Of a stretch of 64,000 nt of DNA, positions 55,744-64,000 are shown piece by piece (position 1 is the first letter of the stretch; every line of letters starts with the position of its first letter). Below the pieces are notes generated by a model that was not told the origin of the DNA, made no database searches, and was given only the letters and a program-made list of their open reading frames with translations. The stretch covers positions 1,860,001 to 1,924,000 of the forward strand of contig NZ_CP126742.1 of NCBI RefSeq assembly GCF_030246945.1. The letters are read 5' to 3'. The DNA is from Microbacterium sp. zg-Y1090 (GTDB taxonomy: Bacteria > Actinomycetota > Actinomycetes > Actinomycetales > Microbacteriaceae). A program made the translations under genes and the position numbers.

Positions 55744-55758
55744 CAGGGTCGGCGGGGA

Positions 55759-56820
<1,062 letters not shown>

Positions 56821-57330
56821 TCAGCCGCGCAGGACGCGCTCGGTGATGCTCTTGCCGCCGCGACCCATCGCGACCATGCCCGACTGGGCGAGTTCCTTGA
56901 TGCCGAACGGCTCGACGGCGCGCAAGAACGCGTCGACCTTGCCGCGGTCGCCGGTCACCTCGACCACGACCGCGTCGGTGGCGTAGTCCACCACCGAGGC
57001 GCGGAAGAGGTTGACGACCTCGATGACGTTCGAGCGCGTCTGGTTGTCGGCGCGCACCTTCACGAGCATGTGCTCACGCTGCACGGATGCCGCGGGGTCG
57101 AGCTCGACGATCTTGATGACGTTGATCAGCTTGTTCAGCTGCTTGGTCACCTGTTCGAGCGGCAGCTCCTCGACGTCGACGACGACCGTGATCCGCGACA
57201 GACCGGGGACCTCGGTCACCCCCACGGCGAGGGAGTCGATGTTGAACCCGCGCCGGGCGAACAGGCCCGCCACTCGGGTCAGCAGACCGGGTTTGTCCTC
57301 CACGAGGAGGCTGAGGACGTGCTTGCTCAT
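56821..57330 (-). CDS. ilvN: Acetolactate synthase small (regulatory) subunit
   Basis: 169 residues from ATG 57330. N-terminal ACT domain: MSKHVLSLLVEDKPGLLTRVAGLFARRGFNIDSLAVG; this binds valine for feedback inhibition. A second ACT-like half (DYATDAVVVEVTGDRGKVDAFL) completes it. One base after the ilvB stop. The open frame continues upstream but only as a shadow of ilvB. Confidence 0.95.
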   Translation of the reverse strand: MSKHVLSLLVEDKPGLLTRVAGLFARRGFNIDSLAVGVTEVPGLSRITVVVDVEELPLEQVTKQLNKLINVIKIVELDPAASVQREHMLVKVRADNQTRSNVIEVVNLFRASVVDYATDAVVVEVTGDRGKVDAFLRAVEPFGIKELAQSGMVAMGRGGKSITERVLRG

Positions 57331-57331
57331 G

Positions 57332-59128
57332 TCAGGCCTCCTGGTCGAACGTCGGGGCGTGCTCGCGGGCGTACTGGATGCTGCTGTTGCTGCGGCCCTG
57401 CTGCACCATCGGCCACACCATGGAATCGGCACTGACCACGAAGTCGATCACGACCGGACGGTCGTTCGTCGCCAGCGCGAGCTGCACCGCGGCATCCACG
57501 TCCTCTTCCTTCTCGACGCGGATCGCAAGGCAGCCGTACGCCTCGGCGAGCTTGACGAAGTCGGGGACGCGCATGGAGTTGTGGCCCGTGTTGAGGTCGG
57601 TGTTGGAGTAGCGACCGTTGTAGACCAGCGTCTGCCACTGCCGCACCATGCCGAGCGACGAGTTGTTGATGATCGCGACCTTGATCGGGATGTTGTTGAT
57701 GACGCAGGTGGCGAGCTCCTGGTTGGTCATCTGGAAGCAGCCGTCGCCGTCGATCGCCCAGACCACGCGATCGGGCTCGGCGACCTTGGCGCCCATGGCC
57801 GCGGGCACCGCGTAGCCCATGGTGCCGGCGCCGCCGGAGTTGAGCCACGAGTTGGGACGCTCGTACTTGATGAACTGCGCGGCCCACATCTGGTGCTGTC
57901 CCACGCCTGCGGCGAAGACACCCTCGGGCCCGGTGAGCTCACCGATACGCTGGATGACGTACTGCGGCGCCATGAGCCCGTCCGTCGGCTGCGCATAGCC
58001 GAGCGGGAACTCGTCGCGCAGGCCGTCGAGGTACGACCACCATTCGGTGATGTCTGCGCGGTGCTCCGCCGCCGCGAAGGCCGCCTCGAGGTCACCCAGC
58101 ACGTCCTTGAGATCACCGACGATCGGCACATCGGCCGTGCGGATCTTGGAGATCTCGGCCGGATCGATGTCGACGTGGACGACCTTGGCGTGGGGCGCGA
58201 ACAACGACGCCTTGCCGGTGACGCGATCGTCGAAACGGGCGCCGAGCGACACGATGAGGTCACTCTCCTGCAGGGCGAGCACGGCGGGCACGGTGCCGTG
58301 CATGCCGGGCATGCCGAGCTGCTGGGGGTGCGAGTCGGGGAAGGCGCCGCGGGCCATGAGCGTCGTCACCACCGGCGCTCCCGTCGCCTCGGCCAGGCGC
58401 AGCAGCTCCGCCGACGCCTGCGAACGGATGACCCCGCCGCCGACGTAGAGCACGGGCTTCTCCGCCGCCGCCAGCAGCTGGGCGGCCGCCTGGATCTGCT
58501 TGCCGTGGGCCTTGGTGACCGGCCGGTAGCCGGGCAGGTCGACGCGCGGCGGCCAGACGAACGGCGCCTCCTGCTGCTGCGCATCCTTGGTGATGTCCAC
58601 CAGCACCGGACCCGGGCGCCCCGTGCCGGCGATCTCGAAGGCCGCGGCGATGGCGCCGGGGATCTCCTCGGCGCGCTTGACCAGGATCGAGTGCTTGGTG
58701 ATCGGCATGGTGATGCCGACGATGTCGGCTTCCTGGAACGCATCCGTGCCCATGAGGGTCGAGAAGACCTGGCCGGTGATGCAGACGATCGGGACCGAGT
58801 CCATGTAGGCGTCCGCGATCGCGGTCACGAGGTTGGTTGCGCCCGGGCCGCTCGTGGCGATCGCCACGCCGGTCTTGTTCGACGCCGACGCGTACCCCTC
58901 GGCGGCGTGGCCGGCCCCCTGCTCGTGGCGCACCAGGATGTGCCGGATCTCCGAGGTGTCCATGAGCGGGTCGTAAACGGGCAGGATCGCGCCACCGGGC
59001 AGACCGAACACGTCGGTCACCCCCAGCAGTTCGAGCGAGCGGACGACCGCCTGTGCGCCGGTGAGGACGGGGGCGGATGCCGCGCGGGCCGGAGGCCGGG
59101 GCACGGCGGAAACGGTGTCTGAGGACAT
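57332..59128 (-). CDS. ilvB: Acetolactate synthase large (catalytic) subunit
   Basis: 598 residues. Thiamine-diphosphate enzyme joining pyruvate to a second oxo acid. [35 protein letters not shown] (catalytic glutamate HE), [15 protein letters not shown], and [29 protein letters not shown] (thiamine-phosphate site) are all there. 36 bp separate it from ilvD upstream. Typical target of sulfonylurea herbicides in plants; here a housekeeping gene. Confidence 0.95.
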   Translation of the reverse strand: MSSDTVSAVPRPPARAASAPVLTGAQAVVRSLELLGVTDVFGLPGGAILPVYDPLMDTSEIRHILVRHEQGAGHAAEGYASASNKTGVAIATSGPGATNLVTAIADAYMDSVPIVCITGQVFSTLMGTDAFQEADIVGITMPITKHSILVKRAEEIPGAIAAAFEIAGTGRPGPVLVDITKDAQQQEAPFVWPPRVDLPGYRPVTKAHGKQIQAAAQLLAAAEKPVLYVGGGVIRSQASAELLRLAEATGAPVVTTLMARGAFPDSHPQQLGMPGMHGTVPAVLALQESDLIVSLGARFDDRVTGKASLFAPHAKVVHVDIDPAEISKIRTADVPIVGDLKDVLGDLEAAFAAAEHRADITEWWSYLDGLRDEFPLGYAQPTDGLMAPQYVIQRIGELTGPEGVFAAGVGQHQMWAAQFIKYERPNSWLNSGGAGTMGYAVPAAMGAKVAEPDRVVWAIDGDGCFQMTNQELATCVINNIPIKVAIINNSSLGMVRQWQTLVYNGRYSNTDLNTGHNSMRVPDFVKLAEAYGCLAIRVEKEEDVDAAVQLALATNDRPVVIDFVVSADSMVWPMVQQGRSNSSIQYAREHAPTFDQEA

Positions 59129-59164
59129 GGGTGACTACCTCGAGATCAAGGGTTGCTGACGGGA

Positions 59165-60871
59165 CTACCCCGTCACCGCGCCCTCTGCAGCAGAGCGCAC
59201 GAGTTTGGAGTACTTGGCCAGAACGCCACGGGTATAGCGCGGGGGAAGGGGCTCCCAGCCGTCTCGGCGGGAACTCAGCTCTGCGTCGCCGACGAGTAGG
59301 TCGAGAGTGCGAGCCGCGATATCGACCCGTATCAGATCACCATCGCGCACGAAGGCGATGGGACCAGCGTCCACCGCTTCGGGTGCTATGTGGCCGATGC
59401 ACAGGCCGGTTGTGCCGCCTGAGAATCGTCCGTCCGTCAACAGTAGTACATCTTTTCCGAGGCCGGCTCCCTTGATCGCGGCCGTGATGGCGAGCATCTC
59501 GCGCATGCCGGGGCCACCCTTGGGGCCTTCGTAGCGGATCACGATGACGTCGCCCGGGTTGATGTCGCCGGCCTCGAGAGCGTCCATCGCGGCGCGCTCG
59601 CGCTCGAACACGCGCGCGGGCCCCTCGAACACCGATGCGTCGAAGCCGGCGGTCTTCACCACGGCTCCTTCCGGGGCGAGCGAGCCGTGCAGGATCGTGA
59701 TGCCGCCGGTCGCGTGGATCGGGTCGGCGAACGTGTGGATGACCTCGCCGTCGATCGGGTCGGGATCGAGGTCGCGCAGGTTCTCGGCGAGCGTCTTGCC
59801 CGTGACCGTCAGCGCGTCGCCGTGCAGCAGGCCCTCGTCGAGCATGGCCTTCATGATCACCGGGATGCCGCCGTGGCGGTCGACGTCGTTCATGACGTAC
59901 TTGCCGAACGGCTTCATGTCGGCCACGTGCGGCACCTTGTCGCCGATGCGGTTGAAGTCGTGGAGTGTGAGCTCGACCTCGGCCTCGTTCGCGATGGCGA
60001 GCAGGTGGAGCACGACGTTGGTCGAGCCGCCGAGAGCCATGGCCAGGGCGATGGCGTTCTCGAACGCCTCCTTGGTGAGGATGTCGCGGGTGGTGATGCC
60101 CTGCCGCAGGAGGTTGACCACGGCCTCGCCCGAGCGGTGCGCGTAGTAGTCGCGACGACGGTCGGCCGACGGCGGGGCGGCCGATCCGGGCAGGCTCAGG
60201 CCGAGCGCCTCGGCGACGGAGGCCATCGTGTTGGCGGTGTACATGCCGCCGCAGGCGCCCTCGCCCGGGGCGATGGCGCACTCGATGCGCTTGAGGTCGG
60301 CCTCGCTCATCTTGCCCGCCAGGCACGCGCCGACCGCCTCGAACGAGTCGATGATCGTGACGTCCTTCTCCGTGCCGTCGGACAGCTTGACCCAGCCGGG
60401 TGCAATCGAGCCGGCGTAGAGGAAGACGCTGGACAGGTCGAGGCGTGCCGAGGCCATCAGCATGCCGGGGATGGACTTGTCGCAGCCGGCCAGCAGCACG
60501 CTGCCGTCGAGGCGCTCGGCCATCATCACGGTCTCGACCGAGTCGGCGATGACCTCGCGGCTGACCAGGGAGAAATGCATGCCCTCGTGCCCCATCGAGA
60601 TGCCGTCCGAGACGGAGATGGTGCCGAACTGCAGCGGGTAGCCGCCGCCGGCGTGCACGCCCTCCTTCGCGCCCTGGGCGAGCCGGTCGAGGCTCAGGTT
60701 GCAGGGGGTGATCTCGTTCCAGCTCGAGGCGATCCCGATCTGCGGCTTGTCCCAGTCCTCGTCGCCCATGCCCACCGCACGGAGCATGCCCCGGGAGGTG
60801 GTGGCTTCGATGCCGTCGGTGACGACGCGGCTGCGCGGCTTGATGTCGATGGTTTCGTCGGGATTGCTCAC
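59165..60871 (-). CDS. ilvD: Dihydroxy-acid dehydratase
   Basis: 568 residues. Fe-S enzyme dehydrating dihydroxy-isovalerate/methylvalerate. [21 protein letters not shown] (first cysteine), [27 protein letters not shown] (third cysteine) and [23 protein letters not shown] are diagnostic. First gene of the ilv operon. The C-terminal ~100 codons (59165 to about 59480) use AAA, GTA, CTA, TTG, CGA, TCA, ACA and ATA freely, which the rest of the gene and its neighbours avoid: a sharp change inside the gene. Protein motifs remain intact. Confidence 0.95.
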   Translation of the reverse strand: MSNPDETIDIKPRSRVVTDGIEATTSRGMLRAVGMGDEDWDKPQIGIASSWNEITPCNLSLDRLAQGAKEGVHAGGGYPLQFGTISVSDGISMGHEGMHFSLVSREVIADSVETVMMAERLDGSVLLAGCDKSIPGMLMASARLDLSSVFLYAGSIAPGWVKLSDGTEKDVTIIDSFEAVGACLAGKMSEADLKRIECAIAPGEGACGGMYTANTMASVAEALGLSLPGSAAPPSADRRRDYYAHRSGEAVVNLLRQGITTRDILTKEAFENAIALAMALGGSTNVVLHLLAIANEAEVELTLHDFNRIGDKVPHVADMKPFGKYVMNDVDRHGGIPVIMKAMLDEGLLHGDALTVTGKTLAENLRDLDPDPIDGEVIHTFADPIHATGGITILHGSLAPEGAVVKTAGFDASVFEGPARVFERERAAMDALEAGDINPGDVIVIRYEGPKGGPGMREMLAITAAIKGAGLGKDVLLLTDGRFSGGTTGLCIGHIAPEAVDAGPIAFVRDGDLIRVDIAARTLDLLVGDAELSSRRDGWEPLPPRYTRGVLAKYSKLVRSAAEGAVTG

Positions 60872-60910
60872 GCGTGAATTCTATGGCCGTCGCCGCTCGC
60901 CCACGGTCGT

Positions 60911-60922
60911 GTGTCGCGACAC
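60911..60922. promoter_or_regulatory. Palindrome upstream of cbiM
   Basis: GTGTCGCGACAC, perfect 12 bp, with another GTGTCGC at 60969-60975 before cbiM. A candidate site for a metal-responsive regulator; no known consensus was matched. Confidence 0.3.
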
Positions 60923-61009
60923 CCCTGGTGTGTGTTGGACGTGCGGTCTAGCATCCCCATCTACGACGGTGTCGCAACTGGCACATCGCCCCACCTGGTT
61001 GGAGAGCGA

Positions 61010-61699
61010 ATGCACGTTCCAGACGGATTCTTGGACATCCCCACCTCTGTCGCGACGGGAGCCGTCGCCGTCGCGGCGGTCGCCATCGCCCTGCCGAGGG
61101 CCCGCAAGGAGGCGGTCGACGACCGCAAGGCGCCGATGGTGGGCATCGTGGCCACCCTCATCTTCGCGGTGCAGATGATCAACTTCCCCGTCGGGGCGGG
61201 CACGAGCGGCCATCTGATGGGAGGTGCGTTGGCTGCCGTGCTGGTGGGCCCGGCGACGGGGGTGCTGTGTCTCACGGTCGTGCTCATCGTGCAGGCCTTC
61301 CTCTTCGCCGACGGCGGGCTCACGGCCCTCGGCACGAACATCACCCTCATCGGCGTCGTCACCGTCGTGGTGGGATGGTGGGTCTTCCGCGGCGTCGTGG
61401 CCCTCGCACCCCGTCGCACCTGGGCGGTGCCGTTCGGCGCCTCGCTGGGGGCGTTCATCTCGGTGCCCGTCGCGGCCGGGGTGTTCGCCGCGCTCTTCAC
61501 CATCGGCGGAACGGTGGCGGTGCCGGCGGGCACGGTGTTCGCCGCGATGGTCGGCTGGCATGCCGTGATCGGGGTGGGTGAGGCGGTCATCACCGCTCTC
61601 GTCGTCTCGGCGGTGGTGGCCACCCGGCCCGACCTCGTCTACGGGATGCGGTTCGTACGCGTGCCGGCCGCACGCGCCAGTGAGGGAGCGACGGTATGA
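61010..61699 (+). CDS. cbiM: ECF cobalt/nickel transporter substrate component CbiM
   Basis: 229 residues from ATG 61010, GGAGAG four bases upstream. N-terminal MHVPDGFLDIPTSV is the CbiM/NikM metal-binding start in which the amino group and His-2 coordinate the ion. INFPVGAGTSGHLMGGALAAVLVGP, LFADGGLTALGTNI and MVGWHAVIGVGEAVIT complete the family pattern; six to seven membrane segments. Cobalt or nickel cannot be decided from this sequence alone. No B12 or urease genes are nearby. Confidence 0.9.
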   Translation: MHVPDGFLDIPTSVATGAVAVAAVAIALPRARKEAVDDRKAPMVGIVATLIFAVQMINFPVGAGTSGHLMGGALAAVLVGPATGVLCLTVVLIVQAFLFADGGLTALGTNITLIGVVTVVVGWWVFRGVVALAPRRTWAVPFGASLGAFISVPVAAGVFAALFTIGGTVAVPAGTVFAAMVGWHAVIGVGEAVITALVVSAVVATRPDLVYGMRFVRVPAARASEGATV

Positions 61700-62043
61700 G
61701 CGGGACACCGCAGTCCGACGGGAAAAGGCGCATCTCGACCCGCGCCTTCACGATCGCCTCCTTCGCGATCATCCTGCTGATCGCCTGCGTCGTGAGCTTC
61801 TGGGCCTCGAGCCGGCCTGACGGGCTGGAGTTCGTCGCCGAGAGCAACGGCTTCATCGGCGCCGCCGAAGACAGCGCGACCGCGACGAGTCCCTTCGCCG
61901 ACTACGGCGCGGTGTTCGTCGACAACCCGTGGCTCTCGCTGGCACTGGCCGGCGCGATCGGCTGCCTCGTGACGTTCGGCCTCGCCTGGATCATCGGAGG
62001 CGCCGCGCGGCGCCGCGCAGTGGCCGAGCCGGCGCGGCGATGA
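61696..62043 (+). CDS. PDGLE domain protein, CbiN-like subunit
   Basis: 115 residues, two membrane segments (FTIASFAIILLIACVVSFWASS and LALAGAIGCLVTFGLAWII) and an outside loop with RPDGLEFVAESNGF, the PDGLE motif. It takes the place of CbiN between CbiM and CbiQ. Overlaps cbiM and cbiQ by ATGA on both sides, so all four are coupled. Confidence 0.85.
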   Translation: MSGTPQSDGKRRISTRAFTIASFAIILLIACVVSFWASSRPDGLEFVAESNGFIGAAEDSATATSPFADYGAVFVDNPWLSLALAGAIGCLVTFGLAWIIGGAARRRAVAEPARR

Positions 62044-62705
62044 GGAGCTTCGCCGCTGCTCCCCCCGCGCAGGGCGCCCGGTGGCTGCGCACGGCACCGG
62101 CGCGTCTGAAGCTGCTCGCCGTGCTGCTCTTCGCCGTGATCGTGGTGGCCACCCCCCGCGAGTGGTTCGCCGCGTTCGCGCTGTACGCGGCCGTCGTCGC
62201 CGGTTTCCTCCTCGCCGCGCGGGTGACGCCGCGCACCCTGCTGGCGCGCATGGGCATCGAGATCCCGTTCCTCGTCTTCGCCGTGCTCATGCCCTTCGTC
62301 GCCACGGGCCCGCGCGTCGACGTGTGGGGTCTGCAGCTGTCCGTCGAAGGACTCTGGGGAGGGTGGGGGCTGCTCGCCAAGGCGACGCTGGCGCTCATGG
62401 CATCCATCGTGCTGGTCAGCACCACCGAGCCCCGCGCGATCATCCTGGCGCTCGAGCAGCTGCATCTCCCCCGGCAGCTCACCGCCATCGCGGGGTTCAT
62501 GCTGCGCTACCTCGACGTCATCGTGGGTGAGTGGCGGCGCATGCGCGTGGCCCAGGACTCGCGGGGGTTCGGTGCCCGCGGCCACCGGTCCTGGCCGGTG
62601 CTGGCCCGCGGGGTGGGCGCGCTGTTCACACGTTCCCACGGCCGCGGCGAGCGCGTGCACCTGGCGATGCTCTCGCGCGGATACCTGGAACCGGCGCGGG
62701 CATGA
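62040..62705 (+). CDS. cbiQ: ECF transporter membrane component CbiQ
   Basis: 221 residues. Four or five membrane segments; ALEQLHLPRQLTAIAGFMLRYLDVIVGEWRRMRVAQDSRGF is the T-component coupling helix region, followed by MLSRGYLEP. Connects CbiM/PDGLE to the ATPase CbiO. Starts within the previous stop (ATGA). Confidence 0.9.
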   Translation: MRSFAAAPPAQGARWLRTAPARLKLLAVLLFAVIVVATPREWFAAFALYAAVVAGFLLAARVTPRTLLARMGIEIPFLVFAVLMPFVATGPRVDVWGLQLSVEGLWGGWGLLAKATLALMASIVLVSTTEPRAIILALEQLHLPRQLTAIAGFMLRYLDVIVGEWRRMRVAQDSRGFGARGHRSWPVLARGVGALFTRSHGRGERVHLAMLSRGYLEPARA

Positions 62706-63454
62706 GCTCTGCCGCCGTCTCGGTGCGCTCCCTGCACTACCGCTACCCCGGCACGCGGGCGCAATCGGTGCTGGCCGGTGTCGACTTCGACATCACCGCC
62801 GGCGAGCGGGTGGCGATCCTCGGTCCGAACGGCGCCGGCAAGACCACCCTCATGCTGCACCTCAACGGCATCCTGATGCCCGACGAGGGCTGGGTGGACG
62901 TCGACGGCACGCGCATCGACCGCGATACGGTGCGCGAGGTGCGCCGCCGCGTCGGTCTGGTGTTCCAGGATCCGGACGACCAGCTGTTCATGCCGACCGT
63001 GGGTGAGGACGTCGCGTTCGGCCCGGCCAACTACGGCGTCGCGGCGGCGGAGCTGAGGGCGCGCGTGGACGGCGCCCTCGCGACGGTCGGGCTGCACGAC
63101 GTCGCGGACCGGCAGCCGCAGCACCTCTCGCTGGGCCAGCGGCGCCGCGCGGCGATCGCCACGATCCTGTCGATGGACGTGGACGTGATGGTGCTGGACG
63201 AGCCGACCTCCAACCTGGACCCCGGCTCCCGACGGGAACTGTCGGCGACCCTCGCCGCGCTCCCCGCGACCCAGATCGTCGTGACCCACGACCTGCCCTA
63301 CGCGCTGGAACTGTGCCCTCGGGCACTCATCCTCGACGGCGGCAGGATCGTCGCCGACGGACCGACCCGCTCACTGCTGTCGGATGCCGCGCTCATGGCG
63401 GCCCACGGTCTGGAGCTGCCGTGGGGGTTCGACCCGTCCTACGGCCGGCGCTGA
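62702..63454 (+). CDS. cbiO: ECF transporter ATPase CbiO
   Basis: 250 residues. Walker A GPNGAGKTT, Q-loop FQDPDDQLFMPTV (with the typical ECF DDQLF), signature LSLGQRRRAAIA, Walker B VMVLDEPTSNLDP and switch VTHDLPYA. The lone ATPase in the operon probably works as a homodimer. Closes the four-gene operon; the REP-like element follows 12 bp later. Confidence 0.93.
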   Translation: MSSAAVSVRSLHYRYPGTRAQSVLAGVDFDITAGERVAILGPNGAGKTTLMLHLNGILMPDEGWVDVDGTRIDRDTVREVRRRVGLVFQDPDDQLFMPTVGEDVAFGPANYGVAAAELRARVDGALATVGLHDVADRQPQHLSLGQRRRAAIATILSMDVDVMVLDEPTSNLDPGSRRELSATLAALPATQIVVTHDLPYALELCPRALILDGGRIVADGPTRSLLSDAALMAAHGLELPWGFDPSYGRR

Positions 63455-63466
63455 CGACACCGCGCT

Positions 63467-63531
63467 GAGACGAATGCCACCGGACGAGAGCGCGGGTGAT
63501 GACCACCGTCTCGTCCGTCAGGATTCGTCTC
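63467..63531. repeat. REP-like 65-bp palindromic element, copy 2
   Basis: GAGACGAAT...ATTCGTCTC outer arms and GGACGAGA...TCTCGTCC inner arms, 65 bp like copy 1 at 10346-10410, between the convergent cbiO and otsB. Inner arms and ends match copy 1, outer arms differ on both sides in a paired way. A G-rich run follows (63537-63575). Confidence 0.72.
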
Positions 63532-63575
63532 GACTTCGGGGCGGGGCGGGGCGGCGGGGCGGGGCGTGGCGGGGG

Positions 63576-64000
63576 CTACCGGCGGGCGCGGGCGGCGGCG
63601 AGGCGCGTGAGCAGGTCGGCGAGCTCCGGGATGCCGGGAACCGTCACATCCGCGGCGGTGGGGCCCTCCCCCACACGCACGCCCAGGTCGCCGGACTGCA
63701 GGCTGCGCAGCGCGTCTTCGTCGGTGACGTCGTCGCCGGCGAAGAGCACGGCGGTCGCCCGCGTGCGTTCGCGCAGCACCGCGACCGCGGAATCCTTGCC
63801 CTCGTGCCGGAAGGCGTACTCGACGATGTCGCGTCCTGCCCGCCGGCGCCAGGACGGCGCCTCGGCGGCGACGATCTCGTCGACGAGCCCGTTCGCCTCG
63901 ACGGCGGTCGCGGCGTCCGCCCGGCGCGTGTGCACGCCGAGACCGAACGCCTTCGGCTCGATCCAGACACCGGGCAGGTGCGCCGTCGCCGCCTCCGCGC
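63576..64000 (-). CDS. otsB: Trehalose-phosphatase, C-terminal part (cut by window edge)
   Basis: About 141 C-terminal codons; the start is outside the window. Reading in frame from the right edge gives PGVWIEPKAFGLGVHTRRAD, then HEGKDSAVAVLRERTRATAVLFAGDDVTDEDAL: the HAD-type GDDxTDE motif of OtsB, which removes phosphate from trehalose 6-phosphate. Whether otsA lies just beyond is not visible. A short ATG at 63935 is internal. Stop TAG at 63576. Confidence 0.88.
   Translation of the reverse strand, partial: AEAATAHLPGVWIEPKAFGLGVHTRRADAATAVEANGLVDEIVAAEAPSWRRRAGRDIVEYAFRHEGKDSAVAVLRERTRATAVLFAGDDVTDEDALRSLQSGDLGVRVGEGPTAADVTVPGIPELADLLTRLAAARARR

Noticed and set aside
60872..61009. B12 riboswitch before cbiM
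   Set aside because: Only 138 bp and none of the B12-box features; too short for the aptamer.

Overview
The window is a stretch of high-GC actinobacterial chromosome, most likely from the Microbacteriaceae (Microbacterium-like). This rests on the very high GC content, the leuC-leuD-murA-plsC-gpsA-ddlA order, an LAxTG-type sortase signal, sugar importers without their own ATPase, and several starts that look leaderless. Nothing looks like a prophage, plasmid, insertion sequence or CRISPR array. Family calls rest on reading the proteins directly; no search was run.

Layout. 1-8 kb: cell-envelope and leucine genes (thiL fragment, a DUF3515 lipoprotein, ddlA, gpsA, plsC, murA, leuD, leuC), all leftward except the lipoprotein, then a TerC membrane protein behind a probable manganese riboswitch. 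8.5-12.3 kb: an ECF-like sigma factor with an apparent frameshift, its membrane partner (DUF4349), a 12-copy heptamer repeat, a REP-like hairpin and a P1B metal ATPase. 12.4-17.5 kb: tRNA-Glu, a metallo-beta-lactamase-fold protein and a fructose PTS operon (ptsH, fruA, fruK, fruR). 17.8-25.3 kb: surface functions (a heptad-repeat membrane protein, an ArsR-like regulator with an M23 peptidase, and a large secreted protein coupled to an LAxTG-anchored partner). 25.5-35.3 kb: tRNA-Gln, gltX, an MFS protein, an FAH hydrolase, ilvE, leuB, a drug exporter with its TetR regulator, and serA.

36.4-52.8 kb is the most coherent accessory region, an L-fucose / fucosyl-glycan utilisation locus. Two GH29 alpha-L-fucosidases would release fucose, a lipoprotein/two-permease ABC importer would bring sugar in, and mutarotase, L-fucose dehydrogenase, fuconolactonase, fuconate dehydratase, 2-keto-3-deoxy-fuconate dehydrogenase and a 2,4-diketo-3-deoxy-fuconate hydrolase would take it to pyruvate and lactate without phosphorylation. 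A GntR/FadR regulator and a ROK regulator lie inside. Four copies of one 17-bp palindrome (core ACATCSGATGT) sit in front of its transcription units, one of them exactly between a TTGACA box and a -10 box. This is the best candidate for a new regulon-level observation.

52.9-64 kb: adhE under a different FadR-type palindrome, the branched-chain amino acid operon ilvD-ilvB-ilvN-ilvC (the last ~100 codons of ilvD have clearly different codon use), a cobalt/nickel ECF importer cbiM-PDGLE-cbiQ-cbiO, a second copy of the 65-bp REP-like hairpin, and the 3' part of otsB. Together with leuCD, leuB and ilvE, the window encodes nearly all branched-chain amino acid synthesis except leuA and ilvA.
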